Source: Erysipelotrichaceae bacterium
GTDB taxonomy: Bacteria; Bacillota_I; Bacilli_A; Erysipelotrichales; Erysipelotrichaceae
Reading direction: 5' to 3'
Assembly (NCBI GenBank): GCA_017459795.1
Contig: JAFUCG010000061.1
Span: 1-37,407, forward strand
Length of the DNA stretch: 37,407 bases
In this document: piece by piece, positions 1 through 7,263 of the stretch
Layout of the letters: the number at the start of each line of letters is the position of its first letter
Position numbering within the stretch: position 1 is the stretch's first letter
Translations under genes and position numbers: made by a program
The notes under the pieces: generated by a model
Database searches by the model: none
What the model was told of the DNA's origin: nothing
What the model saw: the letters and a program-made list of their open reading frames with translations, nothing else

Positions 1-284
1 CTATCTGTCGTGGGCGTAGGAGATTTGAGAAGTGCTGTCCCTAGTACGAGAGGACCAGGATGGACATAGCGCTGGTACACCAGTTGTTCTGCCAAGGGCA
101 TAGCTGGGTAGCTAACTATGGATCGGATAAACGCTGAAGGCATCTAAGCGTGAAACCGGCTTCAAGATGAGATCTCCCATACGAAAGTAGTAAGTCCCCT
201 TGAAGGTTACGAGGTTGATAGGTCAGGAGTGGAAGCACAGTGATGTGTGTAGCGGACTGATACTAATAGGACGAGGACTTGATC
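1..284 (+). rRNA. 23S ribosomal RNA, 3' end (partial)
   Basis: This is the last ~284 nt of a large-subunit rRNA; the gene enters from the left edge. The sarcin-ricin loop is visible around 42-56 (AGTACGAGAGGACC), the site of elongation-factor action on the ribosome. The 3' terminus has the usual ending GGACTGATACTAATAGGACGAGG and then CTTGATC. The exact 3' end (281-285) is judged by resemblance. A 5S gene follows on the same strand, so this is the distal part of an rRNA operon. Confidence 0.97.
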
Positions 285-369
285 TAAGATTCTAGCAAAG
301 ACGCCCTCAATTGAAAGATAGTAGAAACTGTTATTTGGTTTTGAGAGAATATCTCTCTAAATATTAAAA

Positions 370-482
370 TCCGGTGATGATAGCGAAGTGGAAACACCTG
401 TTCCCATGCCGAACACAGAAGTTAAGCACTTCCGCGGCGAAGATAGTTGGGCTTGCCCCTGTGAAAATAGCACGTTGCCGGT
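370..482 (+). rRNA. 5S ribosomal RNA
   Basis: The conserved core CCCATGCCGAACACAGAAGT lies inside it, and the terminal stem pairs CCGG at 371-374 with CCGG near 478-481. The terminal stem runs into a T-tract (482-488), so the end of the 5S helix may also act in termination. It lies 85 nt after the 23S end, the normal 23S-5S order. The ends are uncertain by 1-3 nt. Confidence 0.95.
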
Positions 483-508
483 TTTTTTGTGCTTTTAACT
501 AATTCATA

Positions 509-537
509 TTGACACCATATATGGTGTCGTTTATCAT
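509..537 (+). promoter_or_regulatory. hicAB promoter with embedded 18-bp palindromic operator
   Basis: A -35 box TTGACA (509-514) and a -10 box TATCAT (532-537) are separated by exactly 17 bp. The perfect palindrome GACACCATATATGGTGTC occupies 511-528, overlapping the -35 box and most of the spacer. HicB antitoxins with a ribbon-helix-helix domain are known to repress their own operon, so this is the likely HicB operator (inference). The predicted transcript start near 544 leaves only about 10 nt before the hicA start. Confidence 0.75.
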
Positions 538-553
538 TTATATAAGTGATTAT

Positions 554-793
554 ATGTCTAAGTTTGACAAACTGATCAACCGAATTCTTAGCTTACCAGA
601 TGACGTTAGATTTTCTGAATTAAAAAAGATACTTTAGTATTATGGTTATGTAATGTCACAACCATCAAAGGGAAGTAGCCATTATGTGTTTCGCAAGAAA
701 TCATGTAACCCGATAACGATTCCTAAACATCAGCCGATTAAAAAAGTATACGTATTAAAAGTTAAGAAAATCATAGAGGAAGGAGAACAGTAA
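554..793 (+). pseudogene. hicA: HicA-family mRNA interferase toxin, interrupted by an in-frame TAG
   Basis: Reading from ATG 554 gives a complete HicA-like product of 79 codons broken only by TAG at 635-637 (codon 28). Upstream the frame reads MSKFDKLINRILSLP and then FSELKKIL; downstream it continues YYGYVMSQPSKGSSHYVFRK and PITIPKHQP, the HicA double-stranded-RNA-binding-like fold with its catalytic histidine (SSHYVF). In relatives the codon at the stop is usually Glu, so one G-to-T change would explain it. HicA toxins cleave mRNA. The frame ends at TAA 791-793, overlapping the hicB start by one base (TAATG). A re-start at the ATG at codon 34 (653) could still yield the histidine-bearing C-terminal half, but no ribosome binding site is evident there. 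Sequencing error is the alternative. Confidence 0.85.
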
Positions 794-1146
794 TGAGAGA
801 TTTGGAATACTATGTTAATTTGCCATATCGTCTGGAAATAGAACCTGATCCTGATGAAGGTGGGTATGTTGTTTCTTATCCTGATCTTCCTGGTTGTGTT
901 TCGGTTGGCAACAGCATCGAAGAGGCTGTCAGAAATGCCGAAGATGCAAAGAAAACCTGGCTTCAAGCAGCGCTTGATGACCAGGCGATTATATATGAAC
1001 CTAGAAATGTAAATGAATACTCAGGACAGTTTAAGCTGAGGATACCCAAAGCTCTTCATAGAGAATTAGTCAATAACGCCAGAAAGGAAGGCGTAAGCTT
1101 AAATCAATACTGCGTTTATCTGTTATCTAAAAATAACGGCGATTAG
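793..1146 (+). CDS. hicB: HicB-family antitoxin with ribbon-helix-helix domain
   Basis: This is a 117-residue antitoxin. Residues ~5-65 form the HicB partial RNase H-like fold, with the characteristic GGYVVSYPDLPGCVSVG stretch. Residues ~76-114 are an Arc/MetJ-type ribbon-helix-helix DNA-binding segment (GQFKLRIPKALHRELV followed by EGVSLNQYCVYLLS). HicB neutralises HicA and represses the operon. The start is set by a strong AGGAG site 7 nt upstream, and the ATG overlaps the hicA stop. The partner toxin carries a nonsense mutation, so HicB is probably an orphan antitoxin or regulator here. Its TAG stop lies in the loop of a terminator hairpin. Confidence 0.93.
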   Translation: MRDLEYYVNLPYRLEIEPDPDEGGYVVSYPDLPGCVSVGNSIEEAVRNAEDAKKTWLQAALDDQAIIYEPRNVNEYSGQFKLRIPKALHRELVNNARKEGVSLNQYCVYLLSKNNGD

Positions 1147-1164
1147 TGATCGCCATTATTTTTT
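1132..1164. terminator. Bidirectional intrinsic terminator between hicB and the M20 gene
   Basis: The arms 1132-1143 and 1149-1160 pair over 12 bp with one mismatch around the loop TAGTG. T-tracts follow in both directions. The hicB stop codon is in the loop and the opposing M20 stop (1156-1158) is in the stem. Confidence 0.85.
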
Positions 1165-2424
1165 GTTTAAGTAATTAATGTATTCTTCGTAGGTCATTGT
1201 CGGTGTGAAACTGGCCTTGATTTCTTCAACCTTGTTTGGTTCTTTCAGAAGGTCATATACAGCTCCTGCGATGACTTTTGCCTGAGTGATATATACTTCT
1301 TCAGGATCTTCAATTGCCATGTCTGCGCCATGTATTCTGCCTGAAATGCCATTATATCCATACTGAATAATTGGCTTGAATACACATATGTCACCAACAT
1401 CGCCAGCCGCAGCACTGTATTCGTGCCACTTTACTTCTTTGGCATCGGCAAAATTCAGGATGTTCTCATAAATGACTTCATTTAGTTTGTCATTCTGATG
1501 TAATGGCAGATAGCCAGGTGTATCTTCAACAATGCAGCTGCCGCCAATTGCGGCTGCGCAGTGTTCAGCGGCTTTGGTTACCTTTTCATTTAATTCGTGC
1601 AGAACCTGTGGATTAACGGTTCTGACATAACACTCATATACTACCTTATCAGGGATTGAATTAACGGTATTACCGCCATCATCAATGATGCCATGTATTC
1701 TGGTCATGTCTTCATCCACAAAGGTTTCTCTTAGCATGTTTATGGCGTTTATGAACAGTGTTGCCTCATGCAGGGCATTGATGCCATATTGCGGTAAAAC
1801 AGCGGCATGAGAAGCTTTGCCAATGAAGGTTATCTTCTTATGAATGAAACCCGATAATACTGAATCAACTGAAAAATGATAACGCTTGTCGCCCATGGCG
1901 TGCAGATGAATGATGCAGTCAACATCATCAAACAGCTTGTCTGCCAACATGTTTTCCTTGCCTGATAAGTATTTTATCTTACCGTCTCTTACTAACTGCT
2001 TACGGTATTCCAGATCAGTGAATTCCTCAGCAGGGGTAAAGAATAAGGTTACAGTTCCTTTAAAATCCTTTATCTGCTGGTTAACAGCTGTTAAGGCTGC
2101 CAGGGTTATGGCTTGTTGGGTACTGTGTCCGCAAGCGTGAGCAGCTGTTGTTTCAGGATCAGCACATGGATGTCCCTGAGTAGGAATGGCATCAAGTTCC
2201 GCAATTATGCCAATGTGTGGCTTGCCGGAACCGATTGAAACTGAAAAGCCGGTTAAGGCATATTCCTTATCAACTTTCAGATCATGCTTTTCAAGATATT
2301 CTCTGATTATCTTACCGGTCTTAAATTCCTTGAAGCCTAATTCAGGGTTATGAAATAATTTGTCACCAAGTTCAAAAGTTTCTTCACGGTGAGCATCAAT
2401 GTAGCTGTACAGATCCTGTTTCAT
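1156..2424 (-). CDS. M20-family amidohydrolase/peptidase (AbgB/HipO-like)
   Basis: This 422-residue cytoplasmic metallohydrolase should cleave an amide bond in an N-acylated amino acid or small peptide; the substrate cannot be told from sequence. The M20D metal and catalytic signatures are visible: HACGH at 96-100, PAEE at 131-134 with the general-base Glu, HLHAMGD further on, and a late SGRIHGADM segment carrying a metal-site His. The central dimerisation insert (GFIHKKITFIGKASHAAVLP) is present. It is the last gene of a minus-strand operon, 4 nt after surE, and ends in a bidirectional terminator. Length and motifs are normal and it appears intact. M20 subfamily assignment is secure; substrate is not. 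Confidence 0.9.
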   Translation of the reverse strand: MKQDLYSYIDAHREETFELGDKLFHNPELGFKEFKTGKIIREYLEKHDLKVDKEYALTGFSVSIGSGKPHIGIIAELDAIPTQGHPCADPETTAAHACGHSTQQAITLAALTAVNQQIKDFKGTVTLFFTPAEEFTDLEYRKQLVRDGKIKYLSGKENMLADKLFDDVDCIIHLHAMGDKRYHFSVDSVLSGFIHKKITFIGKASHAAVLPQYGINALHEATLFINAINMLRETFVDEDMTRIHGIIDDGGNTVNSIPDKVVYECYVRTVNPQVLHELNEKVTKAAEHCAAAIGGSCIVEDTPGYLPLHQNDKLNEVIYENILNFADAKEVKWHEYSAAAGDVGDICVFKPIIQYGYNGISGRIHGADMAIEDPEEVYITQAKVIAGAVYDLLKEPNKVEEIKASFTPTMTYEEYINYLNKK

Positions 2425-2428
2425 GGTT

Positions 2429-3190
2429 TTACCTCTTGTTCCACTGTTCTCTTAAGAACTCAACACTTGTCTGCTGAACCAGATCGTAGTCCATTGGCTG
2501 AATGGTAATGTAGCCATTCTGTAAGGCATACAGATCATGGTTAAGGTCTTTGATCATTTCCGTTAAAACCGGCTGATCAAATGGATATTTGAAATAGATG
2601 TAGCCATCTCTTTCTTCCTTATGATAACTGCCTGGATAAGTTCTCTTACCGCCGGTCGTCGCAACAACGATACCGTTTACTTCACCTGTGTTAGGAAGGT
2701 TAACGTTTAACATGAAACGCTTGTTGAAATCCTGCTTGGCAAACCAGGTAACGATGTCCCTGATGTATTCACCATAGTAGTCATAGTTGAATTCAGGACC
2801 ATAGTCTAAAGAAGTGGCTATTGAAGCTATGCCTTTTAAGAAACCGGCAGTAGCGGCACCAACTGTACCACTGGAAACGCAGTCGTTACAAACGTTTGGA
2901 CCGCGGTTGATTCCTGTTACGATTAAATCAGGTGTAAAGTCCAGGATGGCATCCAGGGCTACATCAACGCAGTCCTTAGGTGTTCCCCAGATCTTATAGG
3001 CCTTTACGGTATGAGGAAAGTTTACTTCCTTGGCTCTGATCGTATTGGCAAAAGTCATGCTATGACCTTTGGCAGTCTGTTCTTCGGCTGGGGCTGCGAC
3101 ATAGATGTCGCCTAACTGATAGAGGGCATTTACCAGGGCCTTTATGCCTGGTGCATCGATTCCGTCATCGTTCGCTACTAGTATTCTCAT
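2429..3190 (-). CDS. surE: 5'/3'-nucleotidase SurE
   Basis: SurE is a divalent-metal-dependent nucleoside monophosphate phosphatase associated with stress survival. The 253-residue product has the diagnostic N-terminal NDDG (Asp8, Asp9) and the GINRGPN motif with the metal-binding Asn95. At the third metal position, normally Ser39 in an EQSATGHS-like context, this protein has Thr39 (EQTAKGHS), a conservative but unusual change. The ATG has an AAAGGA-type site upstream and overlaps the 3' end of the DUF2974 gene by 26 nt, so translation is probably coupled. It lies second to last in the minus-strand operon. Confidence 0.94.
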   Translation of the reverse strand: MRILVANDDGIDAPGIKALVNALYQLGDIYVAAPAEEQTAKGHSMTFANTIRAKEVNFPHTVKAYKIWGTPKDCVDVALDAILDFTPDLIVTGINRGPNVCNDCVSSGTVGAATAGFLKGIASIATSLDYGPEFNYDYYGEYIRDIVTWFAKQDFNKRFMLNVNLPNTGEVNGIVVATTGGKRTYPGSYHKEERDGYIYFKYPFDQPVLTEMIKDLNHDLYALQNGYITIQPMDYDLVQQTSVEFLREQWNKR

Positions 3191-4295
3191 TCAGCAATGT
3201 CCTTTCATATTTCTTCAGTCTGTTTTCGACATAGGTATTATAAAAGGCATTGACGTTGCTTTGCAACAGGGCCTTGATAACATCTATTACGATTTTTCTG
3301 GTCCGTTCATCATAGTTTTTTAACTTATTCATAAGGGCCTTGAACAGTGTCAGCTTGTACTTGAAAATCTGGTTGGCTTCCGTGATTCCAAGATCCGTAA
3401 TGGTCTCATAGAATGTGTTCATGAATATCTGCTTCTGTTCAGTCGACATGTCATTATTCCAGTGATTCAAGGCCTCCTGGAAGAACTTGCTTTCATTGGA
3501 AGTCTTGTCTGCTTCCATAAACTTGGTTACATCTACTTCCCAGGAATAAACGATGTGCTGCCAGGCCAAGTCGTTGGTGCTGCACAGAACGATTTTTTCA
3601 TCAATGTCGTTATTCATTAACTGTCCGATTACGGAAGAATGAGGTATTAATGAAACGATTTTTGGCTTGATCTTCTTGTATTTCTTACTGTCCAGAAATT
3701 CCTTGGAAAAGCCTGGGCCGTCGTTGTTGTATACGTTTATGATCCTGTCAGAGTTTTCCAGCATTACTGATGCATAAATGGCTAAGTTACCGCCCTTGGA
3801 GTGACCGCCGACTCTGACCTTGGAGAATGGTCTGAATTTGAGATTTGCCAGGTAGTCATAGGCCATTTTCTGGGAAGGAATAGGGAACATGTAAGTCATG
3901 TTGAAGTCTTCCTTCCACCCAATGACACTTGATTCAGTGCCTTCAAAGGCCACGTAGTAAGTGTTATCAGGAAGATACATGGTCAAGGCACTGAACTGCA
4001 TTTCCTTGGCTGCGTCTATTTCCCTGACATAGTACATTAATCTGACTTTCTTAAAACGTTCACTGTTGGCTGCTTCATCAACCATCAGTATCAGATTAGG
4101 ATTCATTTTTCTGGTTTCTTCAAGATCCTGGTATCTTTGCCAGGCCTCTGGAAGAGTCAAAATCGTATTGTAATTTAAAATCCCTTCCCAGTTTACATAT
4201 GATAGCTGGGAAAGAATTACGTTATCTACGTCATTAAAAGGTGAGATCCTGAAAGGTATTTCTCCTCTCCATCTCAGATAATCTATGATGTTCAT
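3165..4295 (-). CDS. DUF2974 (Mbeg1-like) alpha/beta-hydrolase
   Basis: This is a 376-residue lipase-like serine hydrolase of the DUF2974 type. The nucleophile elbow GHSKGGN (164-170, Ser166) follows the family's FEGTESSVIGWKEDF segment. NNDGPGF (Asp192) and a downstream PHSSVIGQ (His219) are candidate Asp and His of the triad. No signal peptide or membrane helix is seen, so it is probably cytoplasmic. The start at 4295 is chosen over one 5 codons upstream because GGAGG sits 7 nt before it; the ATG then overlaps the stop of the OLD-type ATPase gene (ATGA). Such coupling suggests the two proteins work together. The substrate of DUF2974 enzymes is not established. Confidence 0.85.
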   Translation of the reverse strand: MNIIDYLRWRGEIPFRISPFNDVDNVILSQLSYVNWEGILNYNTILTLPEAWQRYQDLEETRKMNPNLILMVDEAANSERFKKVRLMYYVREIDAAKEMQFSALTMYLPDNTYYVAFEGTESSVIGWKEDFNMTYMFPIPSQKMAYDYLANLKFRPFSKVRVGGHSKGGNLAIYASVMLENSDRIINVYNNDGPGFSKEFLDSKKYKKIKPKIVSLIPHSSVIGQLMNNDIDEKIVLCSTNDLAWQHIVYSWEVDVTKFMEADKTSNESKFFQEALNHWNNDMSTEQKQIFMNTFYETITDLGITEANQIFKYKLTLFKALMNKLKNYDERTRKIVIDVIKALLQSNVNAFYNTYVENRLKKYERTLLNENTSSER

Positions 4296-5602
4296 TGATT
4301 GCCTCCACAAAGAGAAATGACATTTTCCTTCATAATGTTGATAAGGTCACCTAAGGCCTTATTCTTATCGCGCTGTATGTAAGTATAGTTATAAATGTTT
4401 ATCGGCTTCATGATTGATTCAACCTTCTGGTTGATGTTCAGATAGCCTTCCAGATTTGGCTTCAGATAGTAGCTGTGGAACAGCTTCCTGTTTTCCTTAT
4501 AGTAACGGTCAAAACCTTCTCTATAGGCTACATGGACCGGATTATTGTCATTGTCATAGTCATAGATGACGAAAGTCTTAACCCCGATGGTATTAAGGAA
4601 AATGAAATATAAAGGAAGTGTTGACTTGCCAAGGCAACTGATGAAGCCGACACGGTATTCTGATGCCCAGTTAGGGTGAACCATGTTTTCAATATAGTCA
4701 AATAGGACATCTTCACTTGCTCCTTCTCCCAAGATCATTACCTTATAGAACAGAGCCTGAATGATGTGGTCACGGAAAGCGGTAATTAAATAGCCTTCCA
4801 GATCATGCTCCAACAGTTTCTGAATGCCGGTATCAGGATGAGTAGGTCTGGAGAAGTTATGGGTCAGGTTTTCATCTGATTGGTAGAAGTCTCTGATGTT
4901 CTTCATTACCAGATCAATGTCAATTGTCTTGGCCACCAGAGCATTGTTTTCATCTTTTTCCAGTTTTACGATTTCATCAAAGCTGACAAACAGTCTGGAA
5001 ATGATGTGGTTGGAATGAGTTGAAACAACTACCAGGCTGCCGGTTTCTTCCAGCTTCAGAATGATGGTAGTTATCTCATCCATTAATAACGGGTGAGCAT
5101 AGAGCTCAGGGTCATCAATTAAGATGATGTAACGCTCATTACGCTGCTTGGCTCGCTGATAGATCCTGTTTAAAATGACAAGTCTGGTAATGGCTAATGG
5201 GCTGGCATCAAAGCGCTTGTTGATGCGGGCATAGTTCATGCTGGCTAAGGCATCTGAGATGAGTTTTTTCATTAAAGGCATCTTCATTTCATCATATGAT
5301 TCCTGTAAGAACTGCATCAGCATTTCATTAAGATTGCTTTCATCATCCATTGGGAAAAGCTCTCTGATGAGGTCCTTGTTAGGGTAGTAATAATCTGCCT
5401 TTGGCTGGAAGTCCATCGTTAACAGGAAACGGTCCGCATAGTTATCCTTAACATCAGAAAAACTACATTTCCCATAGTAAATGGCTTCCAGGGTATTGGT
5501 CTTTCCAACCCCGTTTGCGCCCAACAGAATGAAACGGTTACTGTCAGGAACGCTCAGTTCCAAATTACTTATGTTCTTGTAGTTTTCTATAAATATCTTC
5601 AT
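4292..5602 (-). CDS. OLD-family ATPase/TOPRIM endonuclease, compact form
   Basis: The 436-residue product has an SMC/ABC-type ATPase at the N terminus: Walker A GANGVGKT (28-35), Walker B YIILIDDPE (158-166) and switch histidine in VVVSTHSNH (His196). A C-terminal TOPRIM-like domain follows, with the acidic Glu in LGEGASE (~293) and a DYDND cluster (Asp348, Asp350). This architecture defines OLD nucleases, some of which act in phage defence (P2 Old, GajA of Gabija). Here the region between Walker A and B is only ~125 residues, shorter than in many OLD proteins. No UvrD-like GajB partner is adjacent; the next gene, overlapping by 4 nt, is a DUF2974 hydrolase. It is the first gene of the operon. 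Confidence 0.85.
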   Translation of the reverse strand: MKIFIENYKNISNLELSVPDSNRFILLGANGVGKTNTLEAIYYGKCSFSDVKDNYADRFLLTMDFQPKADYYYPNKDLIRELFPMDDESNLNEMLMQFLQESYDEMKMPLMKKLISDALASMNYARINKRFDASPLAITRLVILNRIYQRAKQRNERYIILIDDPELYAHPLLMDEITTIILKLEETGSLVVVSTHSNHIISRLFVSFDEIVKLEKDENNALVAKTIDIDLVMKNIRDFYQSDENLTHNFSRPTHPDTGIQKLLEHDLEGYLITAFRDHIIQALFYKVMILGEGASEDVLFDYIENMVHPNWASEYRVGFISCLGKSTLPLYFIFLNTIGVKTFVIYDYDNDNNPVHVAYREGFDRYYKENRKLFHSYYLKPNLEGYLNINQKVESIMKPINIYNYTYIQRDKNKALGDLINIMKENVISLCGGNQ

Positions 5603-5630
5603 GTATAACAGCCAGTCCTTTTCTATGACT

Positions 5631-5659
5631 ATTATACTAACAAATGAATATCAGGACAA
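5631..5659 (-). promoter_or_regulatory. Promoter of the OLD-DUF2974-surE-M20 operon
   Basis: On the minus strand a perfect -10 box TATAAT (5636-5631) is preceded by a -35-like TTGTCC (5659-5654) with a 17-bp spacer. An AAAGGA-like site lies between it and the ATG at 5602. The -35 box sits inside the 3' end of the upstream membrane-protein gene. Confidence 0.65.
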
Positions 5660-6202
5660 ATCAGTTGTATAGGTAGTCTGAATGATTATTCTGTTTTTTA
5701 CCGGCTTTACCAGAATCACGGTAACAAGCAAGCTTATTGCCATTAATAAGGTAATGATCCAGTAAGCCGGTAAGATGGCTGAATGAATGAAAGGCAGGTA
5801 GTATTTCAGAACGATGTCACTGGCTACCATCAACAGAGCATATAAGATGAAGGTAATGGCAGTATAGATGATCGTCTTCACTCTGACTTCCATGTTTTCA
5901 AGGGTCAGCACGTAGGTAAACAGAATGTTATATGTTACAAGTAAGCCGGTTGAGATCACGGTCATTACTGATGTTTCCAATAATGAATTTAAGCCAATCA
6001 CCAGAACAGTAATCTGGAATATTCCGTTAATGAGCAAAGGTTTTATTTTTCCGGTCAGGCTGGAATTCATTATTTCCTTAATCAGTACGCCGATTGCCGC
6101 AAGGCTTACCAATAGAGAGGAAAATGGCATATTGTTAATGGCGCACGCCATGGCTAAGTAGGTTAAACCGTATGATAATGTAAGAATCTGTTGCTTGTTC
6201 AT
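5651..6202 (-). CDS. Small integral membrane protein of unknown function
   Basis: The 183-residue product is hydrophobic almost throughout, with about five to six predicted membrane helices (for example ILTLSYGLTYLAMACAI and TIIYTAITFILYALLMVA). I recognise no family. The start at 6202 is preferred over a GTG 7 codons upstream because AAAAGGAG is 8 nt before this ATG. It is transcribed divergently from the WYL regulator gene, and the spacer contains an inverted repeat (6253-6272), so the regulator may control it. It ends just before the next operon's promoter. Confidence 0.7.
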   Translation of the reverse strand: MNKQQILTLSYGLTYLAMACAINNMPFSSLLVSLAAIGVLIKEIMNSSLTGKIKPLLINGIFQITVLVIGLNSLLETSVMTVISTGLLVTYNILFTYVLTLENMEVRVKTIIYTAITFILYALLMVASDIVLKYYLPFIHSAILPAYWIITLLMAISLLVTVILVKPVKNRIIIQTTYTTDLS

Positions 6203-6252
6203 GTTCACATCTCCTTTTGACACTGTTATGATAACGCAGTGCAGAAAAAGAA

Positions 6253-6294
6253 GTGTCCAATATCGTGGACACTGAAAGACAAATGAAATATAAT
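6253..6294 (+). promoter_or_regulatory. WYL gene promoter with inverted-repeat operator
   Basis: A near-consensus promoter has -35 TGGACA (6266-6271), a 17-bp spacer and -10 TATAAT (6289-6294). A perfect inverted repeat GTGTCC-8 nt-GGACAC (6253-6258, 6267-6272) overlaps the -35 box. The same repeat presents TGGACA on the minus strand (6259-6254), facing the divergent membrane-protein gene, where only weak -10 candidates are seen. The predicted transcript start is at or next to the ATG at 6301. Autoregulation by the WYL protein is inferred. Confidence 0.7.
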
Positions 6295-6300
6295 TTGACT

Positions 6301-7263
6301 ATGAGTAAATCAAGGGTATTGAAACTGCTAAAGATATTACAGGAAAAGACGGACGCCAATCATCCACTCAACAGTGAACAGTTAATAGAATTACTGGCAC
6401 TTGAGGATGAGAAGGTGGAAAGAAAGACTGTCTATGACGACATTAAGAATCTTCAGAAGTCAGGTTATCAGATCGAAAGCCTGAAAGGGGGAAGGGATGC
6501 CGGCTATTACTATGATGACAGTGTTTTTTCAGCGGCTGAATTAAGAATACTGGCGGATGCCGTAAGCTCAAACAACTTCATAACCGATAGGAAGACAGAT
6601 GAATTACTGGAAAAACTCTTTGGCTTAACCAATGAACATGACAGAAAAATAATTAGTAATTCATTATCTTACCGTCATGACAAGGCCGGCAATGAACAGA
6701 TCCTCTATAATATAGATGCCTTGCAGAAGGCGTTATATGAAAAGAAGGCCGTAACTTTCTATTATTTTGACAGAGACATTAAACGAGGAAAGAATTACCG
6801 TAAACATAAGGAACGTTATGTAAGCATTCCCTATGCCTTAATATGGAATGATGACCGCTATTACTTGATCGGTTATTCCGAGAAGTATCATGATTTTACT
6901 CATTACAGAGTCGACAGAATGGAATCAATACTACTGGAAGACAGGGAAACTGGAAGAGTGGAATTTGACGTCAACAGCTATGTTCAGAAGGTTTTTCAGA
7001 TGTATTCGGGAACCAGCACAACGGTAAAGCTACGCTGTGCACAGAAGCTGGCTTCGGAAGTCCTGGACCAGTTTTCAAGAAACATGATTGTAACGGAAAA
7101 TACGCCTGAATACTTTGTGATAAGTGTTAAGGTTGAACTGTCACCGGTCTTCTATTCCTGGCTGTTCAAGTATCAAAATGAAATAGAGATCATTTCACCT
7201 TCATCTGTTAAGGAAGAATATGTTAAAATGTGCAGAGAGATCATCGAGAGGTACGAAAAATGA
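6301..7263 (+). CDS. WYL-domain transcriptional regulator
   Basis: This is a 320-residue DNA-binding regulator: an N-terminal winged helix-turn-helix (residues ~1-65, SEQLIELLALEDEKVERKTV followed by YDDIKNL), then a central WYL domain (~145-215, ALIWNDDRYYLIGYSEKYHD followed by FTHYRVDRM) and a WYL C-terminal extension. WYL domains are ligand or nucleic-acid sensors and often control stress or defence genes. The start at 6301 is chosen because a consensus -10 ends 6 nt upstream, which places any in-frame upstream start (GTG 6253, ATG 6283) before or inside the promoter; no ribosome binding site precedes 6301, so the mRNA may be leaderless. The stop overlaps the next ATG (ATGA), indicating an operon. 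Confidence 0.88.
   Translation: MSKSRVLKLLKILQEKTDANHPLNSEQLIELLALEDEKVERKTVYDDIKNLQKSGYQIESLKGGRDAGYYYDDSVFSAAELRILADAVSSNNFITDRKTDELLEKLFGLTNEHDRKIISNSLSYRHDKAGNEQILYNIDALQKALYEKKAVTFYYFDRDIKRGKNYRKHKERYVSIPYALIWNDDRYYLIGYSEKYHDFTHYRVDRMESILLEDRETGRVEFDVNSYVQKVFQMYSGTSTTVKLRCAQKLASEVLDQFSRNMIVTENTPEYFVISVKVELSPVFYSWLFKYQNEIEIISPSSVKEEYVKMCREIIERYEK

Noticed and set aside
635-637. TAG in hicA read as a recoded sense codon
   Set aside because: Several clear genes here end in TAG, and no tRNA in the window has a CTA anticodon, so a true stop is more likely.
4292-5602. Gabija system
   Set aside because: An OLD-type gene is present but no UvrD-like GajB helicase is adjacent, and the ATPase is shorter than typical GajA.
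6253-6300. Earlier GTG or ATG start for the WYL regulator
   Set aside because: These codons lie before or within the consensus promoter elements and have no ribosome binding site.
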